Positions 32,301 to 47,300 of a stretch of DNA of 64,000 nucleotides are shown here, one piece after another. The DNA lies in assembly GCA_037893245.1 (NCBI GenBank), contig JBAIAA010000806.1, positions 682,001-746,000 of the forward strand, read 5' to 3'. How positions within the stretch are numbered: position 1 is the first letter of the stretch; each line of letters starts with the position of its first letter. A program made the translations under genes and the position numbers. Under the pieces are notes generated by a model. The model searched no databases. It was not told the origin of the DNA and saw only the letters and a list, made by a program, of their open reading frames with translations. The DNA comes from Crossaster papposus (Eukaryota; Echinodermata; Asteroidea; Velatida; Solasteridae).

Positions 32301-35300
32301 TTCTTATGCACACTTCTTTCCCTTTACATATTTAACTCGAGGGCTTGTTCCGACATCAGGTGTTTATTTCTTATGCACACTTCTTTCCCTTTACATATTT
32401 CTTATGCACACTTCTTTGCCTTTACATATTTCTTATGCACACTTCTTTCCCTTTACATATTTAACTCGAGGGCTTGTTCCGACATCAGGTGTTTATTTCT
32501 TATGCACACTTCTTTCCCTTTACATATTTCTTATGCACACTTCTTTGCCTTTACATATTTCTTATGCACACTTCTTTCCCTTTACATATTTAACTCGAGG
32601 GCTTGTTCCGACATCAGGTGTTTATTTCTTATGCACACTTCTTTCCCTTTACATATTTCTTATGCACACTTCTTTCCCTTTACATATTTCTTATGCACAC
32701 TTCTTTCCCTTTACATATTTAACTCGAGGGCTTGTTCCGACATCAGGTGTTTATTTCTTATGCACACTTCTTTCCCTTTACATATTTCTTATGCACACTT
32801 CTTTCCCTTTACATATTTAACTCGAGGGCTTGTTCCGACATCAGGTGTTTATTTCTTATGCACACTTCTTTCCCTTTACATATTTCATATGCACACTTCT
32901 TTCCCTTTACATATTTCTTATGCACACTTCTTTCCCTTTACATATTTCTTATGCACACTTCTTTCCCTTTACATATTTCTTATGCACACTTCTTTCCCTT
33001 TACATATTTCTTATGCACACTTCTTTCCCTTTACATATTTCTTATGCACACTTCTTTCCCTTTACATATTTCTTATGCACACTTCTTTCCCTTTACATAT
33101 TTCTTATGCACACTTCTTTCCCTTTACATATTTCTTATGCACACTTCTTTCCCTTTACATATTTCTTATGCACACTTCTTTCCCTTTACATATTTAACTC
33201 GAGGGCTTGTTCCGACATCAGGTGTTTATTTCTTATGCACACTTATTTCCCTTTACATATTTCTTATGCACACTTCTTTCCCTTTACATATTTCTTATGT
33301 ACACTTCTTTCCCTTTACATATTACTTATGCACACTTCTTTCCCTTTACATATTTCTTATGCACACTTCTTTCCCTTTACATATTTCTTATGCACACTTC
33401 TTTCCCTTTACATATTTAACTCGAGGGCTTGTTCCGACATCAGGTGTTTATTTCTTATGCACACTTCTTTCCCTTTACATATTTCTTATGCACACTTCTT
33501 TCCCTTTACATATTTCTTATGCACACTTCTTTCCCTTTACATATTACTTATGCACACTTCTTTCCCTTTACATATTTCTTATGCACACTTCTTTCCCTTT
33601 ACATATTTCTTATGCACACTTCTTTTCCTTTACATATTTCTTATGCACACTTCTTTCCCTTTACATATTTAACTCGAGGGCTTGTTCTGACATCAGGTGT
33701 TTATTTCTTATGCACACTTCTTTCCCTTTACATATTTATTATGCACACTTCTTTCCCTTTACATATTTCTTATGCACACTTCTTTCCCTTTACATATTTC
33801 TTATGCACACTTCTTTCCCTTTTCATATTTCTTATGCACACTTCTTTCCCTTTACATATTTCTTATGCACACTTCTTTCCCTTTACATATTTAACTCGAG
33901 GGCTTGTTCCGACATCAGGTGTTTATTTCTTATGCACACTTCTTTCCCTTTACATATTTCTTATGCACACTTCTTTCCCTTTACATATTTCTTATGCACA
34001 CTTCTTTCCCTTTACATATTTCTTATGCACACTTCTTTCCCTTTACATATTTCTTATGCACACTTCTTTCCCTTTACATATTTAACTCGAGGGCTTGTTC
34101 CGACATCAGGTGTTTATTTCTTATGCACACTTCTTTCCCTTTACATATTTCTTATGCACACTTCTTTCCCTTTACATATTTCTTATGCACACTTCTTTCC
34201 CTTTACATATTTCTTATGCACACTTCTTTCCCTTTACATATTTAACTCGAGGGCTTGTTCCGACATCAGGTGTTTATTTCTTATGCACACTTCTTTCCCT
34301 TTACATATTTCTTATGCACACTTCTTTCCCTTTACATATTTAACTCGAGGGCTTGTTCCGACATCAGGTGTTTATTTCTTATGCACACTTCTTTCCCTTT
34401 ACATATTTCTTATGCACACTTCTTTCCCTTTACATATTTAACTCGAGGGCTTGTTCCGACATCAGGTGTTTATTTCTTATGCACACTTCTTTCCCTTTAC
34501 ATATTTCTTATGCACACTTCTTTCCCTTTACATATTTCTTATGCACACTTCTTTCCCTTTACATATTTCTTATGCACACTTCTTTCCCTTTACATATTTC
34601 TTATGCACACTTCTTTCCCTTTACATATTTAACTCGAGGGCTTGTTCCGACATCAGGTGTTTATTTCTTATGCACACTTCTTTCCCTTTACATATTTCTT
34701 ATGCACACTTCTTTCCCTTTACATATTTCTTATGCACACTTCTTTCCCTTTACATATTTCTTATGCACACTTTTTTCCCTTTACAAATTTCTTATGCACA
34801 CTTCTTTCCCTTTACATATTTCTTATGCACACTTCTTTCCCTTTACATATTTCTTATGCACACTTCTTTCCCTTTACATATTTAACTCGAGGGCTTGTTC
34901 CGACATCAGGTGTTTATTTCTTATGCACACTTCTTTCCCTTTACATATTTCTTATGCACACTTCTTTCCCTTTACATATTTCTTATGCACACTTCTTTCC
35001 CTTTACATATTTAACTCGAGGGCTTGTTCCGACATCAGGTGTTTATTTCTTATGCACACTTCTTTCCCTTTACATATTTCTTATGCACACTTCTTTCCCT
35101 TTACATATTTAACTCGAGGGCTTGTTCCGACATCAGGTGTTTATTTCTTATGCACACTTCTTTCCCTTTACATATTTCTTATGCACACTTCTTTCCCTTT
35201 ACATATTTAACTCGAGGGCTTGTTCCGACATCAGGTGTTTATTTCTTATGCACACTTCTTTCCCTTTACATATTTCTTATGCACACTTCTTTCCCTTTAC

Positions 35301-38300
35301 ATATTTCTTATGCACACTTCTTTCCCTTTACATATTTCTTATGCACACTTCTTTCCCTTTACATATTTCTTATGCACACTTCTTTCCCTTTACATATTTA
35401 ACTCGAGGGCTTGTTCCGACATCAGGTGTTTATTTCTTATGCACACTTCTTTCCCTTTACATATTTCTTATGCACACTTCTTTCCCTTTACATATTTCTT
35501 ATGCACACTTCTTTCCCTTTACATATTTCTTATGCACACTTCTTTCCCTTTACATATTTCTTATGCACACTTCTTTCCCTTTACATATTTCTTATGCACA
35601 CTTCTTTCCCTTTACATATTTCTTATGCACACTTCTTTCCCTTTACATATTTAACTCGAGGGCTTGTTCCGACATCAGGTGTTTATTTCTTATGCACACT
35701 TCTTTCCCTTTACATATTTCTTATGCACACTTCTTTCCCTTTACATATTTCTTATGCACACTTCTTTCCCTTTACATATTTAACTCGAGGGCTTGTTCCG
35801 ACATCAGGTGTTTATTTCTTATGCACACTTCTTTCCCTTTACATATTTCTTATGCACACTTCTTTGCCTTTACATATTTCTTATGCACACTTCTTTCCCT
35901 TTACATATTTAACTCGAGGGCTTGTTCCGACATCAGGTGTTTATTTCTTATGCACACTTCTTTCCCTTTACATATTTCTTATGCACACTTCTTTCCCTTT
36001 ACATATTTCTTATGCACACTTCTTTCCCTTTACATATTTAACTCGAGGGCTTGTTCCGACATCAGGTGTTTATTTCTTATGCACACTTCTTTCCCTTTAC
36101 ATATTTCTTATGCACACTTCTTTCCCTTTACATATTTAACTCGAGGGCTTGTTCCGACATCAGGTGTTTATTTCTTATGCACACTTCTTTCCCTTTACAT
36201 ATTTCATATGCACACTTCTTTCCCTTTACATATTTCTTATGCACACTTCTTTCCCTTTACATATTTCTTATGCACACTTCTTTCCCTTTACATATTTCTT
36301 ATGCACACTTCTTTCCCTTTACATATTTCTTATGCACACTTCTTTCCCTTTACATATTTCTTATGCACACTTCTTTCCCTTTACATATTTCTTATGCACA
36401 CTTCTTTCCCTTTACATATTTCTTATGCACACTTCTTTCCCTTTACATATTTCTTATGCACACTTCTTTCCCTTTACATATTTCTTATGCACACTTCTTT
36501 CCCTTTACATATTTAACTCGAGGGCTTGTTCCGACATCAGGTGTTTATTTCTTATGCACACTTCTTTCCCTTTACATATTTCTTATGCACACTTCTTTCC
36601 CTTTACATATTTCTTATGCACACTTCTTTCCCTTTACATATTACTTATGCACACTTCTTTCCCTTTACATATTTCTTATGCACACTTCTTTCCCTTTACA
36701 TATTTCTTATGCACACTTCTTTTCCTTTACATATTTCTTATGCACACTTCTTTCCCTTTACATATTTAACTCGAGGGCTTGTTCTGACATCAGGTGTTTA
36801 TTTCTTATGCACACTTCTTTCCCTTTACATATTTATTATGCACACTTCTTTCCCTTTACATATTTCTTATGCACACTTCTTTCCCTTTACATATTTCTTA
36901 TGCACACTTCTTTCCCTTTTCATATTTCTTATGCACACTTCTTTCCCTTTACATATTTCTTATGCACACTTCTTTCCCTTTACATATTTAACTCGAGGGC
37001 TTGTTCCGACATCAGGTGTTTATTTCTTATGCACACTTCTTTCCCTTTACATATTTCTTATGCACACTTCTTTCCCTTTACATATTTCTTATGCACACTT
37101 CTTTCCCTTTACATATTTCTTATGCACACTTCTTTCCCTTTACATATTTCTTATGCACACTTCTTTCCCTTTACATATTTAACTCGAGGGCTTGTTCCGA
37201 CATCAGGTGTTTATTTCTTATGCACACTTCTTTCCCTTTACATATTTCTTATGCACACTTCTTTCCCTTTACATATTTAACTCGAGGGCTTGTTCCGACA
37301 TCAGGTGTTTATTTCTTATGCACACTTCTTTCCCTTTACATATTTCTTATGCACACTTCTTTCCCTTTACATATTTAACTCGAGGGCTTGTTCCGACATC
37401 AGGTGTTTATTTCTTATGCACACTTCTTTCCCTTTACATATTTCTTATGCACACTTCTTTCCCTTTACATATTTCTTATGCACACTTCTTTCCCTTTACA
37501 TATTTCTTATGCACACTTCTTTCCCTTTACATATTTCTTATGCACACTTCTTTCCCTTTACATATTTAACTCGAGGGCTTGTTCCGACATCAGGTGTTTA
37601 TTTCTTATGCACACTTCTTTCCCTTTACATATTTCTTATGCACACTTCTTTCCCTTTACATATTTCTTATGCACACTTCTTTCCCTTTACATATTTCTTA
37701 TGCACACTTTTTTCCCTTTACAAATTTCTTATGCACACTTCTTTCCCTTTACATATTTCTTATGCACACTTCTTTCCCTTTACATATTTCTTATGCACAC
37801 TTCTTTCCCTTTACATATTTAACTCGAGGGCTTGTTCCGACATCAGGTGTTTATTTCTTATGCACACTTCTTTCCCTTTACATATTTCTTATGCACACTT
37901 CTTTCCCTTTACATATTTAACTCGAGGGCTTGTTCCGACATCAGGTGTTTATTTCTTATGCACACTTCTTTCCCTTTACATATTTCTTATGCACACTTCT
38001 TTGCCTTTACATATTTCTTATGCACACTTCTTTCCCTTTACATATTTAACTCGAGGGCTTGTTCCGACATCAGGTGTTTATTTCTTATGCACACTTCTTT
38101 CCCTTTACATATTTCTTATGCACACTTCTTTGCCTTTACATATTTCTTATGCACACTTCTTTCCCTTTACATATTTAACTCGAGGGCTTGTTCCGACATC
38201 AGGTGTTTATTTCTTATGCACACTTCTTTCCCTTTACATATTTCTTATGCACACTTCTTTCCCTTTACATATTTCTTATGCACACTTCTTTCCCTTTACA

Positions 38301-41300
38301 TATTTAACTCGAGGGCTTGTTCCGACATCAGGTGTTTATTTCTTATGCACACTTCTTTCCCTTTACATATTTCTTATGCACACTTCTTTCCCTTTACATA
38401 TTTAACTCGAGGGCTTGTTCCGACATCAGGTGTTTATTTCTTATGCACACTTCTTTCCCTTTACATATTTCATATGCACACTTCTTTCCCTTTACATATT
38501 TCTTATGCACACTTCTTTCCCTTTACATATTTCTTATGCACACTTCTTTCCCTTTACATATTTCTTATGCACACTTCTTTCCCTTTACATATTTCTTATG
38601 CACACTTCTTTCCCTTTACATATTTCTTATGCACACTTCTTTCCCTTTACATATTTCTTATGCACACTTCTTTCCCTTTACATATTTCTTATGCACACTT
38701 CTTTCCCTTTACATATTTCTTATGCACACTTCTTTCCCTTTACATATTTCTTATGCACACTTCTTTCCCTTTACATATTTAACTCGAGGGCTTGTTCCGA
38801 CATCAGGTGTTTATTTCTTATGCACACTTATTTCCCTTTACATATTTCTTATGCACACTTCTTTCCCTTTACATATTTAACTCGAGGGCTTGTTCCGACA
38901 TCATGTGTTTATTTCTTATGCACACTTCTTTCCCTTTACATATTTCATATGCACACTTCTTTCCCTTTACATATTTCTTATGCACACTTCTTTCCCTTTA
39001 CATATTTCTTATGCACACTTCTTTCCCTTTACATATTTCTTATGCACACTTCTTTCCCTTTACATATTTCTTATGCACACTTCTTTCCCTTTACATATTT
39101 CTTATGCACACTTCTTTCCCTTTACATATTTCTTATGCACACTTCTTTCCCTTTACATATTTCTTATGCACACTTCTTTCCCTTTACATATTTCTTATGC
39201 ACACTTCTTTCCCTTTACATATTTCTTATGCACACTTCTTTCCCTTTACATATTTAACTCGAGGGCTTGTTCCGACATCAGGTGTTTATTTCTTATGCAC
39301 ACTTCTTTCCCTTTACATATTTCTTATGCACACTTCTTTCCCTTTACATATTTCTTATGCACACTTCTTTCCCTTTACATATTACTTATGCACACTTCTT
39401 TCCCTTTACATATTTCTTATGCACACTTCTTTCCCTTTACATATTTCTTATGCACACTTCTTTTCCTTTACATATTTCTTATGCACACTTCTTTCCCTTT
39501 ACATATTTAACTCGAGGGCTTGTTCTGACATCAGGTGTTTATTTCTTATGCACACTTCTTTCCCTTTACATATTTATTATGCACACTTCTTTCCCTTTAC
39601 ATATTTCTTATGCACACTTCTTTCCCTTTACATATTTCTTATGCACACTTCTTTCCCTTTTCATATTTCTTATGCACACTTCTTTCCCTTTACATATTTC
39701 TTATGCACACTTCTTTCCCTTTACATATTTAACTCGAGGGCTTGTTCCGACATCAGGTGTTTATTTCTTATGCACACTTCTTTCCCTTTACATATTTCTT
39801 ATGCACACTTCTTTCCCTTTACATATTTCTTATGCACACTTCTTTCCCTTTACATATTTCTTATGCACACTTCTTTCCCTTTACATATTTCTTATGCACA
39901 CTTCTTTCCCTTTACATATTTAACTCGAGGGCTTGTTCCGACATCAGGTGTTTATTTCTTATGCACACTTCTTTCCCTTTACATATTTCTTATGCACACT
40001 TCTTTCCCTTTACATATTTCTTATGCACACTTCTTTCCCTTTACATATTTCTTATGCACACTTCTTTCCCTTTACATATTTAACTCGAGGGCTTGTTCCG
40101 ACATCAGGTGTTTATTTCTTATGCACACTTCTTTCCCTTTACATATTTCTTATGCACACTTCTTTCCCTTTACATATTTAACTCGAGGGCTTGTTCCGAC
40201 ATCAGGTGTTTATTTCTTATGCACACTTCTTTCCCTTTACATATTTCTTATGCACACTTCTTTCCCTTTACATATTTAACTCGAGGGCTTGTTCCGACAT
40301 CAGGTGTTTATTTCTTATGCACACTTCTTTCCCTTTACATATTTCTTATGCACACTTCTTTCCCTTTACATATTTCTTATGCACACTTCTTTCCCTTTAC
40401 ATATTTCTTATGCACACTTCTTTCCCTTTACATATTTCTTATGCACACTTCTTTCCCTTTACATATTTAACTCGAGGGCTTGTTCCGACATCAGGTGTTT
40501 ATTTCTTATGCACACTTCTTTCCCTTTACATATTTCTTATGCACACTTCTTTCCCTTTACATATTTCTTATGCACACTTCTTTCCCTTTACATATTTCTT
40601 ATGCACACTTTTTTCCCTTTACAAATTTCTTATGCACACTTCTTTCCCTTTACATATTTCTTATGCACACTTCTTTCCCTTTACATATTTCTTATGCACA
40701 CTTCTTTCCCTTTACATATTTAACTCGAGGGCTTGTTCCGACATCAGGTGTTTATTTCTTATGCACACTTCTTTCCCTTTACATATTTCTTATGCACACT
40801 TCTTTCCCTTTACATATTTCTTATGCACACTTCTTTCCCTTTACATATTTAACTCGAGGGCTTGTTCCGACATCAGGTGTTTATTTCTTATGCACACTTC
40901 TTTCCCTTTACATATTTCTTATGCACACTTCTTTCCCTTTACATATTTAACTCGAGGGCTTGTTCCGACATCAGGTGTTTATTTCTTATGCACACTTCTT
41001 TCCCTTTACATATTTCTTATGCACACTTCTTTCCCTTTACATATTTAACTCGAGGGCTTGTTCCGACATCAGGTGTTTATTTCTTATGCACACTTCTTTC
41101 CCTTTACATATTTCTTATGCACACTTCTTTCCCTTTACATATTTCTTATGCACACTTCTTTCCCTTTACATATTTCTTATGCACACTTCTTTCCCTTTAC
41201 ATATTTCTTATGCACACTTCTTTCCCTTTACATATTTAACTCGAGGGCTTGTTCCGACATCAGGTGTTTATTTCTTATGCACACTTCTTTCCCTTTACAT

Positions 41301-44300
41301 ATTTCTTATGCACACTTCTTTCCCTTTACATATTTCTTATGCACACTTCTTTCCCTTTACATATTTCTTATGCACACTTCTTTCCCTTTACATATTTCTT
41401 ATGCACACTTCTTTCCCTTTACATATTTCTTATGCACACTTCTTTCCCTTTACATATTTCTTATGCACACTTCTTTCCCTTTACATATTTAACTCGAGGG
41501 CTTGTTCCGACATCAGGTGTTTATTTCTTATGCACACTTCTTTCCCTTTACATATTTCTTATGCACACTTCTTTCCCTTTACATATTTCTTATGCACACT
41601 TCTTTCCCTTTACATATTTAACTCGAGGGCTTGTTCCGACATCAGGTGTTTATTTCTTATGCACACTTCTTTCCCTTTACATATTTCTTATGCACACTTC
41701 TTTGCCTTTACATATTTCTTATGCACACTTCTTTCCCTTTACATATTTAACTCGAGGGCTTGTTCCGACATCAGGTGTTTATTTCTTATGCACACTTCTT
41801 TCCCTTTACATATTTCTTATGCACACTTCTTTCCCTTTACATATTTCTTATGCACACTTCTTTCCCTTTACATATTTAACTCGAGGGCTTGTTCCGACAT
41901 CAGGTGTTTATTTCTTATGCACACTTCTTTCCCTTTACATATTTCTTATGCACACTTCTTTCCCTTTACATATTTAACTCGAGGGCTTGTTCCGACATCA
42001 GGTGTTTATTTCTTATGCACACTTCTTTCCCTTTACATATTTCATATGCACACTTCTTTCCCTTTACATATTTCTTATGCACACTTCTTTCCCTTTACAT
42101 ATTTCTTATGCACACTTCTTTCCCTTTACATATTTCTTATGCACACTTCTTTCCCTTTACATATTTCTTATGCACACTTCTTTCCCTTTACATATTTCTT
42201 ATGCACACTTCTTTCCCTTTACATATTTCTTATGCACACTTCTTTCCCTTTACATATTTCTTATGCACACTTCTTTCCCTTTACATATTTCTTATGCACA
42301 CTTCTTTCCCTTTACATATTTCTTATGCACACTTCTTTCCCTTTACATATTTAACTCGAGGGCTTGTTCCGACATCAGGTGTTTATTTCTTATGCACACT
42401 TCTTTCCCTTTACATATTTCTTATGCACACTTCTTTCCCTTTACATATTTCTTATGCACACTTCTTTCCCTTTACATATTACTTATGCACACTTCTTTCC
42501 CTTTACATATTTCTTATGCACACTTCTTTCCCTTTACATATTTCTTATGCACACTTCTTTTCCTTTACATATTTCTTATGCACACTTCTTTCCCTTTACA
42601 TATTTAACTCGAGGGCTTGTTCTGACATCAGGTGTTTATTTCTTATGCACACTTCTTTCCCTTTACATATTTATTATGCACACTTCTTTCCCTTTACATA
42701 TTTCTTATGCACACTTCTTTCCCTTTACATATTTCTTATGCACACTTCTTTCCCTTTTCATATTTCTTATGCACACTTCTTTCCCTTTACATATTTCTTA
42801 TGCACACTTCTTTCCCTTTACATATTTAACTCGAGGGCTTGTTCCGACATCAGGTGTTTATTTCTTATGCACACTTCTTTCCCTTTACATATTTCTTATG
42901 CACACTTCTTTCCCTTTACATATTTCTTATGCACACTTCTTTCCCTTTACATATTTCTTATGCACACTTCTTTCCCTTTACATATTTCTTATGCACACTT
43001 CTTTCCCTTTACATATTTAACTCGAGGGCTTGTTCCGACATCAGGTGTTTATTTCTTATGCACACTTCTTTCCCTTTACATATTTCTTATGCACACTTCT
43101 TTCCCTTTACATATTTAACTCGAGGGCTTGTTCCGACATCAGGTGTTTATTTCTTATGCACACTTCTTTCCCTTTACATATTTCTTATGCACACTTCTTT
43201 CCCTTTACATATTTAACTCGAGGGCTTGTTCCGACATCAGGTGTTTATTTCTTATGCACACTTCTTTCCCTTTACATATTTCTTATGCACACTTCTTTCC
43301 CTTTACATATTTCTTATGCACACTTCTTTCCCTTTACATATTTCTTATGCACACTTCTTTCCCTTTACATATTTCTTATGCACACTTCTTTCCCTTTACA
43401 TATTTAACTCGAGGGCTTGTTCCGACATCAGGTGTTTATTTCTTATGCACACTTCTTTCCCTTTACATATTTCTTATGCACACTTCTTTCCCTTTACATA
43501 TTTCTTATGCACACTTCTTTCCCTTTACATATTTCTTATGCACACTTTTTTCCCTTTACAAATTTCTTATGCACACTTCTTTCCCTTTACATATTTCTTA
43601 TGCACACTTCTTTCCCTTTACATATTTCTTATGCACACTTCTTTCCCTTTACATATTTAACTCGAGGGCTTGTTCCGACATCAGGTGTTTATTTCTTATG
43701 CACACTTCTTTCCCTTTACATATTTCTTATGCACACTTCTTTCCCTTTACATATTTAACTCGAGGGCTTGTTCCGACATCAGGTGTTTATTTCTTATGCA
43801 CACTTCTTTCCCTTTACATATTTCTTATGCACACTTCTTTGCCTTTACATATTTCTTATGCACACTTCTTTCCCTTTACATATTTAACTCGAGGGCTTGT
43901 TCCGACATCAGGTGTTTATTTCTTATGCACACTTCTTTCCCTTTACATATTTCTTATGCACACTTCTTTGCCTTTACATATTTCTTATGCACACTTCTTT
44001 CCCTTTACATATTTAACTCGAGGGCTTGTTCCGACATCAGGTGTTTATTTCTTATGCACACTTCTTTCCCTTTACATATTTCTTATGCACACTTCTTTCC
44101 CTTTACATATTTCTTATGCACACTTCTTTCCCTTTACATATTTAACTCGAGGGCTTGTTCCGACATCAGGTGTTTATTTCTTATGCACACTTCTTTCCCT
44201 TTACATATTTCTTATGCACACTTCTTTCCCTTTACATATTTAACTCGAGGGCTTGTTCCGACATCAGGTGTTTATTTCTTATGCACACTTCTTTCCCTTT

Positions 44301-47300
44301 ACATATTTCATATGCACACTTCTTTCCCTTTACATATTTCTTATGCACACTTCTTTCCCTTTACATATTTCTTATGCACACTTCTTTCCCTTTACATATT
44401 TCTTATGCACACTTCTTTCCCTTTACATATTTCTTATGCACACTTCTTTCCCTTTACATATTTCTTATGCACACTTCTTTCCCTTTACATATTTCTTATG
44501 CACACTTCTTTCCCTTTACATATTTCTTATGCACACTTCTTTCCCTTTACATATTTCTTATGCACACTTCTTTCCCTTTACATATTTCTTATGCACACTT
44601 CTTTCCCTTTACATATTTAACTCGAGGGCTTGTTCCGACATCAGGTGTTTATTTCTTATGCACACTTATTTCCCTTTACATATTTCTTATGCACACTTCT
44701 TTCCCTTTACATATTTCTTATGTACACTTCTTTCCCTTTACATATTACTTATGCACACTTCTTTCCCTTTACATATTTCTTATGCACACTTCTTTCCCTT
44801 TACATATTTCTTATGCACACTTCTTTTCCTTTACATATTTCTTATGCACACTTCTTTCCCTTTACATATTTAACTCGAGGGCTTGTTCTGACATCAGGTG
44901 TTTATTTCTTATGCACACTTCTTTCCCTTTACATATTTATTATGCACACTTCTTTCCCTTTACATATTTCTTATGCACACTTCTTTCCCTTTACATATTT
45001 CTTATGCACACTTCTTTCCCTTTTCATATTTCTTATGCACACTTCTTTCCCTTTACATATTTCTTATGCACACTTCTTTCCCTTTACATATTTAACTCGA
45101 GGGCTTGTTCCGACATCAGGTGTTTATTTCTTATGCACACTTCTTTCCCTTTACATATTTCTTATGCACACTTCTTTCCCTTTACATATTTCTTATGCAC
45201 ACTTCTTTCCCTTTACATATTTCTTATGCACACTTCTTTCCCTTTACATATTTCTTATGCACACTTCTTTCCCTTTACATATTTAACTCGAGGGCTTGTT
45301 CCGACATCAGGTGTTTATTTCTTATGCACACTTCTTTCCCTTTACATATTTCTTATGCACACTTCTTTCCCTTTACATATTTCTTATGCACACTTCTTTC
45401 CCTTTACATATTTAACTCGAGGGCTTGTTCCGACATCAGGTGTTTATTTCTTATGCACACTTCTTTCCCTTTACATATTTCTTATGCACACTTCTTTCCC
45501 TTTACATATTTAACTCGAGGGCTTGTTCCGACATCAGGTGTTTATTTCTTATGCACACTTCTTTCCCTTTACATATTTCTTATGCACACTTCTTTCCCTT
45601 TACATATTTAACTCGAGGGCTTGTTCCGACATCAGGTGTTTATTTCTTATGCACACTTCTTTCCCTTTACATATTTCTTATGCACACTTCTTTCCCTTTA
45701 CATATTTAACTCGAGGGCTTGTTCCGACATCAGGTGTTTATTTCTTATGCACACTTCTTTCCCTTTACATATTTCTTATGCACACTTCTTTCCCTTTACA
45801 TATTTAACTCGAGGGCTTGTTCCGACATCAGGTGTTTATTTCTTATGCACACTTCTTTCCCTTTACATATTTCTTATGCACACTTCTTTCCCTTTACATA
45901 TTTCTTATGCACACTTCTTTCCCTTTACATATTTCTTATGCACACTTCTTTCCCTTTACATATTTCTTATGCACACTTCTTTCCCTTTACATATTTAACT
46001 CGAGGGCTTGTTCCGACATCAGGTGTTTATTTCTTATGCACACTTCTTTCCCTTTACATATTTCTTATGCACACTTCTTTCCCTTTACATATTTCTTATG
46101 CACACTTCTTTCCCTTTACATATTTCTTATGCACACTTCTTTCCCTTTACAAATTTCTTATGCACACTTCTTTCCCTTTACATATTTCTTATGCACACTT
46201 CTTTCCCTTTACATATTTCTTATGCACACTTCTTTCCCTTTACATATTTAACTCGAGGGCTTGTTCCGACATCAGGTGTTTATTTCTTATGCACACTTCT
46301 TTCCCTTTACATATTTCTTATGCACACTTCTTTCCCTTTACATATTTAACTCGAGGGCTTGTTCCGACATCAGGTGTTTATTTCTTATGCACACTTCTTT
46401 CCCTTTACATATTTCTTATGCACACTTCTTTGCCTTTACATATTTCTTATGCACACTTCTTTCCCTTTACATATTTAACTCGAGGGCTTGTTCCGACATC
46501 AGGTGTTTATTTCTTATGCACACTTCTTTCCCTTTACATATTTCTTATGCACACTTCTTTCCCTTTACATATTTCTTATGCACACTTCTTTCCCTTTACA
46601 TATTTAACTCGAGGGCTTGTTCCGACATCAGGTGTTTATTTCTTATGCACACTTCTTTCCCTTTACATATTTCTTATGCACACTTCTTTGCCTTTACATA
46701 TTTCTTATGCACACTTCTTTACCTTTACATATTTAACTCGAGGGCTTGTTCCGACATCAGGTGTTTATTTCTTATGCACACTTCTTTCCCTTTACATATT
46801 TCTTATGCACACTTCTTTCCCTTTACATATTTCTTATGCACACTTCTTTCCCTTTACATATTTAACTCGAGGGCTTGTTCCGACATCAGGTGTTTATTTC
46901 TTATGCACACTTCTTTCCCTTTACATATTTCTTATGCACACTTCTTTCCCTTTACATATTTAACTCGAGGGCTTGTTCCGACATCAGGTGTTTATTTCTT
47001 ATGCACACTTCTTTCCCTTTACATATTTCATATGCACACTTCTTTCCCTTTACATATTTCTTATGCACACTTCTTTCCCTTTACATATTTCTTATGCACA
47101 CTTCTTTCCCTTTACATATTTCTTATGCACACTTCTTTCCCTTTACATATTTCTTATGCACACTTCTTTCCCTTTACATATTTCTTATGCACACTTCTTT
47201 CCCTTTACATATTTCTTATGCACACTTCTTTCCCTTTACATATTTCTTATGCACACTTCTTTCCCTTTACATATTTCTTATGCACACTTCTTTCCCTTTA